Shown: piece after piece, positions 36,573 to 44,945 of the stretch
Numbering within the stretch: position 1 is the stretch's first letter
Layout of the letters: the number at the start of each line of letters is the position of its first letter
Assembly (NCBI GenBank): GCA_964494475.1
Contig: CAZBRS010000027.1
Location: forward strand, 13,621 to 77,620
Direction of reading: 5' to 3'
Origin: CAZBRS01 sp964494475
GTDB lineage: Bacteria; Myxococcota_A; UBA9042; CAZBRS01
Length of the DNA stretch: 64,000 nt
Notes under the pieces: generated by a model
What the model saw: only the letters and a program-made list of their open reading frames with translations
Database searches by the model: none
What the model was told of the DNA's origin: nothing
Position numbers and translations under genes: made by a program

Positions 36573-36600
36573 TTGACAGACGGGGCCGGCTGGCTATGCT
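36573..36600 (+). promoter_or_regulatory. predicted promoter of the giant Cys-rich lipoprotein
   Basis: A perfect TTGACA (36573-36578) and TATGCT (36595-36600) are 16 bases apart, 39 bases before the ATG. A ribosome site (CGGAGGGTGG) precedes the start. Confidence 0.65.
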
Positions 36601-36639
36601 CATCGTGATTTCCCTTGGCTCGGAACGGAGGGTGGACCC

Positions 36640-39600
36640 ATGACGACTCGGCTGTTCTCCTTGGTCGCGGTGGCGCTCCTGCTCAGTTGGCTCGCGGCGT
36701 GCGGCGGAGGGGGGACCTCCGAGGAAGACACGAAGCCGGACACCGTCGAAGAGGTCGACGTGCCGGTCGACGTGCCCGACGACAAGGTCGAGGTCGAGGT
36801 CTGCGAGCCCGCGTGCACGGGCAAGGAGTGCGGCCCCAACGGCTGCGGCGGGACGTGCGCGCCCGGTTGCGGCGCCGACGAGGAGTGCAACTCCGAAGGC
36901 AATTGCATCGCCAAGGGGTGCGACGACAACGCCGACTGCCTGGGCGAGTGCGCGAGCCTCGGCGACTGCGAAGAGTGCGTCTGCAGCAACAAGAAGTGCA
37001 TCACCAAGGACAAGGCGGGCTGCTGCGAAGACGACAACGACTGCGACGACGACGAGGCCTGCGACACCGACGCCAACACCTGCTACAAGGTGTGCGACGG
37101 CGACAACGACTGCAAAGACGAGTGCGGCGCGTTGACCGCGTGCGAGGCGTGCGTGTGCGGCAACGACGATCAGTGCGAGAAGGAGACCACGCCCGCCCCG
37201 GCGTGCTGCCTGACCGATGGTGACTGCGACGCCGACCAGGAGTGCGACGACGACCACAAGTGCGTGGCCAAGCCGGTCGTCTGCAGCGGCGCGCCCGATC
37301 CCGCCGCCGCGTGCGTCGGCAAGTGCGGCAACCTCACGTACTGCCAGTCGTGCGGTTGCAACCTCGACAGCGGCAACTGCGAAAAGCTCACCGAGTACGG
37401 CGAGGCCTGCTGCACCAACGCCCTCGAGCACTGCGACGACGGCAACGAGGCCACCGACGACCGGTGCCCCGAGCCCGGCGGCAAGTGTCAGCACCCGCTG
37501 AAGTACGGCCTTTGCCCCAACGGCATCGACCAGATCTTCTTCCAGGCCAACTTCGACCAGGGCTCGCTGGCGCAGTTCGAGATCTTCTACGACAACGACG
37601 ACGAAGACCAGATCGGCTGGCAGCTCGACGCCTACGAGTCCCACTCCGGCGCGTACTCCCTCTACTTCGGCGATCCGCTCTGCCACACGTACTACAGCGG
37701 CGCGCTCGGCGACGACTGCCTGCCCCTCGACCCCCTCGAGCAAGACGCCAAGGGCGTCGAGGCCCGCATCCAGTCCGAGTACGTCCAGCTCGGCTCGGCC
37801 GACGATCCGTGCGTGTACGCGCTGACCTTCTGGGCCAAGTTCGAGGGCGAGGAGACCTGGACGGGCTACGAGGAGCAGACCTTCGACCAGCTCAAGATCT
37901 TCGTCAAGGACGGCACCTTCAAGGACCAGGTCTTCGCGTCGGCCATCGCCACCGAGAACAACTCGACCGAAGGCGACTGGAAGCTCTTCGCCGCCGACCT
38001 GACCCCGTACTGGGGCAAGACCGTGCGCCTCGTGTTCGAGTTCGACTCCATCGACGGCAGCAAGAACTTCTACTTCGGCGCCATGCTCGACGACGTCGTG
38101 GTGCGCTCGGTGCCGGGCGCGAGCCAGTGCATCTCGGGGGGCTGCCCCGCCGACGGGCTGGTCTGCACCTCCGACCTGTGCACCACCTTCTCCAACAGCG
38201 AGGGCAGCAACGGCGTGTGCGCCTATTTCAAGGACGCCCACTGCGAAGACTGCCCCACCGGGCTCGACTCCGAGTGCAACGCCGGCGGTTCGTGCGAGCT
38301 CGGCGACTGCGTCAACAAGGTGTGCGACTACGCGCTCGACGTTCCGTGCTGCAAGAACGTGCTCGAGGGCACGGTCCAGAAGTGGGACTTCGACGCGGGC
38401 AAGGGCGCCTGGAAAGTCACCGACGCCTCGGCCACGAACGTCACGTGGCGCGAGGCCCCCGGCAAGGGCCCCGACGGAACTGGCGCCATGTACTTCGGCA
38501 ACCCCACGCACCCCTGCACCGCCAACCCCGGCAACTACTGCCCCAGCTACGACAACGGCGAGCCCGTGCACGCGAACCTCGAGTCGGACACGTTCATCCT
38601 GCAGGACAGCCCCGCTTACACGCTGCTCACGTTCGACCTGTGGCTGTCGACCGAGTGGGACGGCACGCCGCTGAACGAGTTCGACAACTTCCTGAAGCTC
38701 GATCGGCTGTCGGTCTACGTGAAGACCGGCCCGGTGCTCAACGAGGTCTGGACGTCCGATCTGATCGCCGGCAGCACCTACACCCTCGACCAGGAGGGCG
38801 TGCTCGGCCACGAGTTCGAGCGCGTCGGCGTCGACATCAGCCAGTTCAAGGGCAAGGCCGTGTCGATCGTCTTCGCCTTCGACTCGGGCGAGTACCTCGA
38901 GAACGACTTCGAGGGCGCCTACGTCGACAACATCTCGCTGGTCAAAGCCTGCGCCGAGCCCTGCCTCGTCGACGCCGACTGCTTCGACGGCAAGCCCTGC
39001 ACCACCGAGTCCTGCCAGGGCGGCATCTGCGACTACCAGCTGCACGGACAGTGCTGCGCCAACCAGGCCGACTGCGACGACGCCAACGAGTGCACCGTCG
39101 ACACCTGCCAGGGCGGCCTCTGCAAGCATGCCTACAGCACGAACCCCGCCTGCTGCTCGCCCGGCCAGGTCAGCGGCAGCGCCTACGACTTCGAGAACGG
39201 CTCCCTCGATGCGTTCACCGTCGACGTCCCCGCCGACTCGGCGACCGCCTGGCACGTGACCGCCATGCCCGAGACCGGCTCCAACGCCCTGTGGTTCGGC
39301 AACGCCGAGACGGCCACGTACGAGAACGTCGACGCCGCGGGCTTCCCGTCGGCGGCCGTCGGCGCCATCTCGTTCCCGTCGCTCAAGCTGCCGCTCGGTG
39401 GCCTGCCCGTGCTCGAGTTCGACCTGTACCTCGACACCGAGTGGGCCGGCGCGGTCGGCCTGTGGGAGATCCCCGGCGAGGGCTCCGAGTTCGACAAGCT
39501 GTCCGTGTTCGCCAACAACGTCGAGATCTGGAACAGCTTCGTCTACGAGGTCGCCGGGGGCGCGGTCTTCAACCGCACCATCCAGGCGTCGCTCGCCGAC

Positions 39601-40359
39601 GTCGCGGGCGAGAACGTCATCCTGTCGTTCCGCTTCGACTCGCAGGACGGCGACGACAACGCCCACCCCGGCGTCTTCGTCGACAACGTCCGCATCACCT
39701 GGTACTGCGTCGAGCTCGAGTGCTTCAGCTCGTTCGAGTGCGACGACGCGAACGACGATGGCGACATCTGCACGCAGGATCGCTGCGACAACAAGCAGTG
39801 CTTCTTCCAGCCCACGGGCGTCCTCGGGTGCTGCTATCCCCTCGATCACGCCGGCATCGACTTCGAAGGCACGAGCACCACGCTCGAGACCTCCGGGGGC
39901 AGCGGCGCCGTCAAGTGGCAGGTCGTCGACAACGGGCGCGCGCACAACGGCACCAAGAGCCTGTACTTCGGCGACGTCGCGACCAAGACCTACGACAACC
40001 CGGGTCTCCCCGTCGCCGGCGACGCCTCGTGGGCCCTGCAGGTGCCGCCCGAGCCGGGCTACATGCTCGAGTGGTGGCAGTGGCTCGACCTCGCGACCGC
40101 CGATCTGGCGGTGTCGGTCAGCGACGTCTTCCGCGTGCACGTCTGGGACCCCGAGGTGCCGGGCGAGGTCGATGTCGTCTTCGAGAACAAGCCGAGCTAC
40201 GGGCTCTACAAGCAGTGGGCCAAGCGCGGCGCCAGCCTCGACAAGTACGTGGGCAAGCAGGTCTGGGTCTTCTTCACCTTCGAATCGGGCGACGCCCAGA
40301 ACAACGCGGCCGAGGGCATCTACCTCGACGACCTTCGCGTTTACAAGTCGTGCCCGTAA
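36640..40359 (+). CDS. giant lipoprotein with four repeated jelly-roll-like domains and Cys-rich spacers
   Basis: A 1239-residue exported protein with a signal ending WLAAC (lipobox) and an acidic linker. Residues about 50-290 are very cysteine-rich (CGPNGCGGTC, CCEDDNDCDDDEAC). Four related beta domains follow, each opening with an F-D/E-x-G type strand and carrying YFGDP or YFGNP and a late FxFDS strand, for example GAYSLYFGDP, GAMYFGNP, NALWFGNAE and KSLYFGDV. They look like MAM or concanavalin-type jelly rolls. Between them are short Cys repeats such as CDDANECTVDTCQGG. It is probably a surface adhesin or carbohydrate-binding protein; no catalytic motif is seen. Confidence 0.75.
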   Translation: MTTRLFSLVAVALLLSWLAACGGGGTSEEDTKPDTVEEVDVPVDVPDDKVEVEVCEPACTGKECGPNGCGGTCAPGCGADEECNSEGNCIAKGCDDNADCLGECASLGDCEECVCSNKKCITKDKAGCCEDDNDCDDDEACDTDANTCYKVCDGDNDCKDECGALTACEACVCGNDDQCEKETTPAPACCLTDGDCDADQECDDDHKCVAKPVVCSGAPDPAAACVGKCGNLTYCQSCGCNLDSGNCEKLTEYGEACCTNALEHCDDGNEATDDRCPEPGGKCQHPLKYGLCPNGIDQIFFQANFDQGSLAQFEIFYDNDDEDQIGWQLDAYESHSGAYSLYFGDPLCHTYYSGALGDDCLPLDPLEQDAKGVEARIQSEYVQLGSADDPCVYALTFWAKFEGEETWTGYEEQTFDQLKIFVKDGTFKDQVFASAIATENNSTEGDWKLFAADLTPYWGKTVRLVFEFDSIDGSKNFYFGAMLDDVVVRSVPGASQCISGGCPADGLVCTSDLCTTFSNSEGSNGVCAYFKDAHCEDCPTGLDSECNAGGSCELGDCVNKVCDYALDVPCCKNVLEGTVQKWDFDAGKGAWKVTDASATNVTWREAPGKGPDGTGAMYFGNPTHPCTANPGNYCPSYDNGEPVHANLESDTFILQDSPAYTLLTFDLWLSTEWDGTPLNEFDNFLKLDRLSVYVKTGPVLNEVWTSDLIAGSTYTLDQEGVLGHEFERVGVDISQFKGKAVSIVFAFDSGEYLENDFEGAYVDNISLVKACAEPCLVDADCFDGKPCTTESCQGGICDYQLHGQCCANQADCDDANECTVDTCQGGLCKHAYSTNPACCSPGQVSGSAYDFENGSLDAFTVDVPADSATAWHVTAMPETGSNALWFGNAETATYENVDAAGFPSAAVGAISFPSLKLPLGGLPVLEFDLYLDTEWAGAVGLWEIPGEGSEFDKLSVFANNVEIWNSFVYEVAGGAVFNRTIQASLADVAGENVILSFRFDSQDGDDNAHPGVFVDNVRITWYCVELECFSSFECDDANDDGDICTQDRCDNKQCFFQPTGVLGCCYPLDHAGIDFEGTSTTLETSGGSGAVKWQVVDNGRAHNGTKSLYFGDVATKTYDNPGLPVAGDASWALQVPPEPGYMLEWWQWLDLATADLAVSVSDVFRVHVWDPEVPGEVDVVFENKPSYGLYKQWAKRGASLDKYVGKQVWVFFTFESGDAQNNAAEGIYLDDLRVYKSCP

Positions 40360-40375
40360 GGATCACCAAGCGCGA

Positions 40376-40759
40376 ATGAAGCACGCCTCCGACGTCATCC
40401 TCTCCCGTGTTTCGGCCCTGATCGACGAGAAGAAGGGGCAAGAACTCCGCGTGCTCGACGCCTCGGGCGTGGTGGGCTACGCCGACTGGATCGTGCTCGT
40501 CTCGGGCACGTCCGATCGCCACGTGGTCGCGCTGGCCGAGACCCTGCGCGTGGGGCTCCGCGAGCTCGGCGAGACCCCCCTCGAGGTCGAGGGGACCGAG
40601 TTCGGGCGCTGGGTCGTCCTCGACTACGGCGATCTGGTCATCCACGTGCTCCTCGACGCCGTGCGTGAGTACTACAACTTCGACACGCTCTGGGCCGACG
40701 CCAAGGTGTGGGCGCCCAAGGTTCCGCGCGCCACCTCACCCAAGCGCGCCAAGGTCTGA
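40376..40759 (+). CDS. rsfS: ribosomal silencing factor RsfS
   Basis: A 127-residue RsfS/Iojap protein that binds uL14 and blocks ribosome subunit joining in starvation. The conserved core is DWIVLVSGTSDRHVVALAE, then GRWVVLDYGDLVIHVL and REYYNFDTLWADA, with the family's usual spacing. The start ATG 40376 is preceded by AAGGA. It is the first gene of the rsfS-rlmH-comF cluster; rsfS and rlmH are adjacent in many bacteria. Confidence 0.95.
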   Translation: MKHASDVILSRVSALIDEKKGQELRVLDASGVVGYADWIVLVSGTSDRHVVALAETLRVGLRELGETPLEVEGTEFGRWVVLDYGDLVIHVLLDAVREYYNFDTLWADAKVWAPKVPRATSPKRAKV

Positions 40760-40765
40760 AGCCGC

Positions 40766-41191
40766 GTGGTCCGCATCCTCTTCGCCGGGCGCTCTCGGGC
40801 TCCCTTCCTGCAAGAGGGCCTCGATCAGTTCCTGCCGAGGCTCCGGCGCTATAGCATCGAGCTCGTCACCAACCCGCGCCCCGGGACCGCGAAGGACGAA
40901 GAGGCCTTCTTCCTGCGACATTTGAAGGCGGGGCGGACCCTGCTGGCGCTCGATCCGCGGGGGCGCGCCGTCGACTCCCCGGCGTTCGGCCAACTGCTCG
41001 AGGCCACGCGCAACCCCGACCTGCTGATCGGAGGGGCCGACGGGTTGCCTTCGGCCATCCTGGCGCGGTCCGCCGACCGCCTGTCGTTGTCGGCCCTCAC
41101 GTTCAGCCACGAGCTCGCGTTGCTCGTGCTCGTCGAGCAGATCTACCGTGCCGAGACCCTGGCCTCCGGCCACCCGTACCACCGAGCGTAG
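40766..41191 (+). CDS. rlmH: 23S rRNA pseudouridine-1915 N3-methyltransferase RlmH
   Basis: A 141-residue SPOUT methyltransferase. It shows the knot-forming LIGGADGLP (about 88-96) and the C-terminal YRAETLASGHPYHRA that fits the RlmH ending. It methylates Psi1915 in helix 69 of 23S rRNA. The start is GTG 40766, 6 bases after rsfS ends; the N-terminal region is slightly shorter than E. coli RlmH. Confidence 0.93.
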   Translation: MVRILFAGRSRAPFLQEGLDQFLPRLRRYSIELVTNPRPGTAKDEEAFFLRHLKAGRTLLALDPRGRAVDSPAFGQLLEATRNPDLLIGGADGLPSAILARSADRLSLSALTFSHELALLVLVEQIYRAETLASGHPYHRA

Positions 41192-41195
41192 GTGC

Positions 41196-41936
41196 ATGCG
41201 CGCGCCGTCCGTCCTCCGTCGTCTGCTGGAGCCGCTGGTCATGGGGCTGTACCCGGGGCGCTGCGCGGGGTGCGACCAGCCTCTTCCCTGGCGGGCCGAC
41301 GACGAGGCCTTCTGCGAGGCGTGCGCGGGCCTGGTCGAGCGCCCAGACGGCGTCTGCCCTGCGTGCGGCCTGCCGTCGCCGCAGGGGGAGCCGTGCGCGG
41401 TCTGCCGGCTCGAGCCGCCCCCCTTCTTGACGCTCTCGGCCGCGTTCTGGTACCAGGGCCCGGCGCGGGCTGCCGTGCAGGCCTTCAAATTTCGCGGCCG
41501 CCTCCACCTCTACCGGCCGCTCTCGGCCGACCTGGAGTCGGTGCTCGAGGCGGCGTGGCGAGTCGACGTCGTGACGGCCGTGCCCATGACCGATCGAGCG
41601 CTGCGTCGGCGAGGCTACAACCCGGCCTGGCTGCTGGCGCTGGGGCTCACGCGCCGCGCCGGCCTGCCCGCGCCCGGCGCGTCCACGCTCGTGAAGGTGC
41701 GCGAGACGGCGGCGCAGCGCGGCCTGGCGGCGCCCGAACGGCACGAGAACGTGCGCCAGGCCTTTGCCGTCCGAGGTGGCTGTACCGGACGCGACGTGCT
41801 GCTGGTCGACGACGTGGTGACCACGGGCGCGACGGTGCGCGAGTGCGCGCGCGTGCTCCTCGAGGCCGGGGCACGCTCGGTGCGGGTCGTCGCGCTGGCG
41901 CGCACGCCCCTGGAGGACGATCGTCCCGACGCGTGA
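41196..41936 (+). CDS. comF: ComF-family phosphoribosyltransferase-like protein
   Basis: A 246-residue protein with the ComF zinc finger (CAGCDQPL, CEACAG, CPACGLP, CAVC) at about 20-70 and a PRTase fold whose PRPP-loop motif is VLLVDDVVTTGATV (about 201-214). ComF proteins support natural transformation by aiding ssDNA uptake and primosome loading. The start at ATG 41196 is 4 bases beyond rlmH. No other competence genes are in the window. Confidence 0.9.
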   Translation: MRAPSVLRRLLEPLVMGLYPGRCAGCDQPLPWRADDEAFCEACAGLVERPDGVCPACGLPSPQGEPCAVCRLEPPPFLTLSAAFWYQGPARAAVQAFKFRGRLHLYRPLSADLESVLEAAWRVDVVTAVPMTDRALRRRGYNPAWLLALGLTRRAGLPAPGASTLVKVRETAAQRGLAAPERHENVRQAFAVRGGCTGRDVLLVDDVVTTGATVRECARVLLEAGARSVRVVALARTPLEDDRPDA

Positions 41937-41960
41937 AGAGGGCCCCGGGCAGCGAGTCGA

Positions 41961-43151
41961 TCAGACCACCAGACCCTGAGCGAAGCGGTACAGGCTCTCC
42001 AGGCTGTCGACATCGGCCGCCGACTCGTCGACCTCGAGCACGGCGTCGTGCTCGAGGTGGAACGCGTCGATGAGCCGGCGCTCGCGACGCGAGAGCGCTT
42101 CGTAGGCGCTCACGAGCCGCGGCACGCGGATCTGCAGGTCGTCGAGTTGCGACGTGGCCAGGCCCACGGCCGCCGGGTGCGTGGCCAACGCGGCGCCAAT
42201 CTGAGCGCCGAGCTCGGCCAGGTGGTGGGCGTCGAAGCGGCTCGGGTGGATGCGGTTCACGACCACGCGCTCGATGCGTCGGCCCTCGCGGCCGAAGCGC
42301 TCCAGCACCAAGCGGGCCTCGGCCAGGGAGCGTTCGGTGGGCGCCGCGACGAGCAGGTAGCCGACGTCGGCGCTCTGCAGCACCTGATGGACCGCCCGGG
42401 CGCGCTCGGCGAGGGCCTCGAGCACGTCGGCGAAGAGCGCCAGGAAGCCGAAGAGCTCGACCAGGAACTCGCGACCGAGGAAGCGCTCGAGGCCCTTCAG
42501 CGTCAGTCGACCCACCTGCACGAGCGGCGACCACCCGTGCGCAGGGCCGTTCATGAGGCGCAGCGCCGGGCGCACCCCCGGAAAGTCGAGGAAGCCCGTC
42601 AGGCGTTGGGGCGCGGCCAGGAAGTCGAGCGTGTGGAACGCCGGCGGCGTGTCGAACACCACGCGATCGAAGCGCTGGTCGTGCAGCAGCGCGTCGAGGC
42701 GGGCCACGGCCATGAAGCTCTCGGCCCCGGCCAGCGAGGTGCTGAGCTTCTGGTAGTAGCGGTTCGAGAGCAGGCGTTCGGCCTTGCCGGGGTCGTCGAC
42801 CAGATCTCGGACCAGGCCGTCGAACAGGCTGCGGGTATCGAGCACGCCCCCGAAGAGCGGCGCCGCGAAGTGAACGCCGAAGCGTTGTTCGAGGCGCTCG
42901 AGGGCCACGGGCTGCAGCTCGCCGGTCGCGCGCGAGAGCCTCAGCGCGTCGGCCAGCCTGCGGGCGGGGTCGAGGGTGACCACCGCCGTGCGATGCCCCT
43001 GCTCGGCCAGGCGCAGGGCCACTGCCGCCGCGAACGTGGTCTTGCCCACGCCGCCGCTTCCCAGGACCATCCAGGCGCGGCGCCGATCGTCGGGGGGCAG
43101 CAGGCGATCAGTCGAGGGCGTCGGAGGAATGGTCGACCTCGTCATGGGCAT
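41961..43151 (-). CDS. ArsA/GET3-family ATPase
   Basis: A 396-residue deviant-Walker P-loop ATPase: GSGGVGKTTFAAAVALRLAEQ near residue 31, VVTLDPARRLADAL (switch region), and VVFDTPPAFHTLDFL. Members move metalloids or tail-anchored proteins, or act with unknown partners; no arsenic genes are nearby. Two ATGs (43151, 43145) are possible, and both overlap the 3' end of pssA by about 40 bases. The C-terminal half is helical, with no membrane segments. Confidence 0.8.
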   Translation of the reverse strand: MPMTRSTIPPTPSTDRLLPPDDRRRAWMVLGSGGVGKTTFAAAVALRLAEQGHRTAVVTLDPARRLADALRLSRATGELQPVALERLEQRFGVHFAAPLFGGVLDTRSLFDGLVRDLVDDPGKAERLLSNRYYQKLSTSLAGAESFMAVARLDALLHDQRFDRVVFDTPPAFHTLDFLAAPQRLTGFLDFPGVRPALRLMNGPAHGWSPLVQVGRLTLKGLERFLGREFLVELFGFLALFADVLEALAERARAVHQVLQSADVGYLLVAAPTERSLAEARLVLERFGREGRRIERVVVNRIHPSRFDAHHLAELGAQIGAALATHPAAVGLATSQLDDLQIRVPRLVSAYEALSRRERRLIDAFHLEHDAVLEVDESAADVDSLESLYRFAQGLVV

Positions 43152-43881
43152 CACGTGGGTGGATTCTCCGGAGCAGCGTGTCGAACAGGCCGTAGGCCGT
43201 GAAAGCCGTGGCGGCCAGGAGCAGGGCCGGGAACGGCGTGACGAGCTTGACGCCGAGCACGAGCAGCGAGGCGCCGAGCAGCGCGAAGAGCACGCGCCGC
43301 CGCGACCAGCGTACCTTCTTGAACGACGGGTAGCGCACCGTGCTGACCATCAGGGCGGCCAGCGCCAGCATGAGCACGATGTAGGTGCGGTCGGAGCGCA
43401 GGAAGGCCACGTGCGCGCGTTCGGACGAGAGCACCGAGAGCACGGCGATGGCGGCGGCGCCGGGGATGGGCATGCCCTCGAAGCCCCCGGCGGCGGCCTT
43501 CCGGGAGCGGGCGCTGGTCACGTTGAAGCGCGCGAGGCGGAGCACGCCGCAGATCGCGAAGACGGCTACCACGAACAGCCCGAGGTTGACCTGGCCGATG
43601 TGGAAGTCGTTGAGGGCGTATTCGTACACCAGGAAGGCGGGCGCCACCCCGAACGAGATGGCGTCGGCCAGGGAGTCCAGCTGGGCTCCGAAGTCGCTCT
43701 GGGTGCGCGTGAGCCGAGCCACCCGGCCGTCCATGCCGTCGAGGATGGCGGCGCCCAGGATGGCGATGCCGGCGGCGACGAAACGCCCGTCGAAGCTCCA
43801 GGCGATGGCCTGCAGCCCCAGGAAGACGCTGCCCAGCGTAAAGAGATTGGGCAGGATGTACTTGGCGTTCTGAATGTTCAT
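43108..43881 (-). CDS. pssA: CDP-diacylglycerol-serine O-phosphatidyltransferase
   Basis: A 257-residue integral membrane enzyme that makes phosphatidylserine, precursor of phosphatidylethanolamine. The CDP-alcohol phosphotransferase motif D-G-x2-A-R-x8-G-x3-D-x3-D is complete in DGRVARLTRTQSDFGAQLDS followed by LADAISFG. About seven to eight hydrophobic helices are present. The start ATG 43881 opens MNIQNAKYILPNLFTLG, typical of PssA. No psd gene is nearby. Confidence 0.93.
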   Translation of the reverse strand: MNIQNAKYILPNLFTLGSVFLGLQAIAWSFDGRFVAAGIAILGAAILDGMDGRVARLTRTQSDFGAQLDSLADAISFGVAPAFLVYEYALNDFHIGQVNLGLFVVAVFAICGVLRLARFNVTSARSRKAAAGGFEGMPIPGAAAIAVLSVLSSERAHVAFLRSDRTYIVLMLALAALMVSTVRYPSFKKVRWSRRRVLFALLGASLLVLGVKLVTPFPALLLAATAFTAYGLFDTLLRRIHPRDAHDEVDHSSDALD

Positions 43882-43948
43882 TTCGTGACTCTACCCCTCA
43901 GCGTCGCGCGCGTCTATACTCCAACCGGTCCAGCCCACGGAGTCGCTG

Positions 43949-44920
43949 ATGTCGTCGACGATCCACCACCTCGACAACGGCGCGGGCTTCGAGCTCGCCC
44001 TGAAGCAGTGTCTGCCCGCACGAGCTCCCGACAGGGCGCGCCCTCCGCTCGTGATCGTGCCCGGCTACGGCATGAACGCCCACATCTTCGGCTACCATCC
44101 GGCCGGCGCCGACCAGTCGCTCGAGGCCACCTTGACCGGCCTCGGCTTCGAGGTGTGGTCCGTCAACCTGCGCGGGCAGGAGCCCTCGCGCCGGCGCGGA
44201 GGAGCGTGCCTGTACGGCTTTCGCGACATCGTGCGCGAAGACCTTGCGCGGGTGGTGCCGTTCGTGCTCGAGCACACCGCCACGGGTCACGACACGGTCA
44301 CGCTGATCGGGTGCTCGCTGGGCGGCACCTACGTCTATGCGTACCTGGCCCTGTTCCCCGACGCCCCCGTCTCGGCCGTCGTGGCCCTGGGTGCGCCCCT
44401 GCGCTGGGTCGAGATTCACCCGGTGCTGGAGTCCGTCTTTCGCTGTCCGCGCGTCGTGGGCGCGATCCCGTTCCGCGGCACGCGCACGCTGGCGCGCCTC
44501 GCCATTCCGCTGCTGCGACGCGTGCCGGCCCTCCTGCACCTCTACATGCACCCCGAGATGGTCGACCTGTCCGACCTCGACGAGATCGTGCGCACGGTCG
44601 AGGACCCGAACCGGCAGTTGAACCGCGAGATCGCCGTGTGGATCAAGGCCCGCGACCTGGTCCTCGACGGCACCAACGTCTCCGAGGCCTTCGCCGGCGA
44701 CCGGCGTCCGTTGCTCTGCGTGGTGGCCAACGCCGACGGGATCGTGCCGCCCGCCACCGCCATGTATCCGCGCGAGATCTCGTCGGCCGCGGTGCGCGAC
44801 GTGCTGTGGGTGGGGACCGAGGAGAAGCGCTACGCGCACGCCGACCTGTACCTGGCCCACACCACGAAGGACGACTTCTTCCTGCCCCTCGGCGCGTGGC
44901 TGCTGGGGCTGCCAGTGTGA
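43949..44920 (+). CDS. alpha/beta hydrolase
   Basis: A 323-residue alpha/beta-hydrolase fold protein: oxyanion region VPGYGMNAH, nucleophile elbow LIGCSLGGTY (Ser about 120), acid in VANADGIVPP and histidine in RYAHADLYLAH. The cap and the ANxDxIVPP motif recall PHA synthase/depolymerase-type and esterase relatives, but the catalytic Ser rather than Cys favours a hydrolase. There is no signal peptide. It ends 25 bases from the stop of the convergent PNGase F-like gene. Confidence 0.8.
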   Translation: MSSTIHHLDNGAGFELALKQCLPARAPDRARPPLVIVPGYGMNAHIFGYHPAGADQSLEATLTGLGFEVWSVNLRGQEPSRRRGGACLYGFRDIVREDLARVVPFVLEHTATGHDTVTLIGCSLGGTYVYAYLALFPDAPVSAVVALGAPLRWVEIHPVLESVFRCPRVVGAIPFRGTRTLARLAIPLLRRVPALLHLYMHPEMVDLSDLDEIVRTVEDPNRQLNREIAVWIKARDLVLDGTNVSEAFAGDRRPLLCVVANADGIVPPATAMYPREISSAAVRDVLWVGTEEKRYAHADLYLAHTTKDDFFLPLGAWLLGLPV

Positions 44921-44945
44921 CCCTGGGCACCCGCGAGGGGTGCCG

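Noticed and set aside
36640..40140. Long minus-strand open frame opposite the giant Cys-rich lipoprotein
   Set aside because: It is an antisense shadow; composition is Val/Ala/Asp-rich without motifs, and the opposite strand has a promoter, ribosome site and signal peptide.
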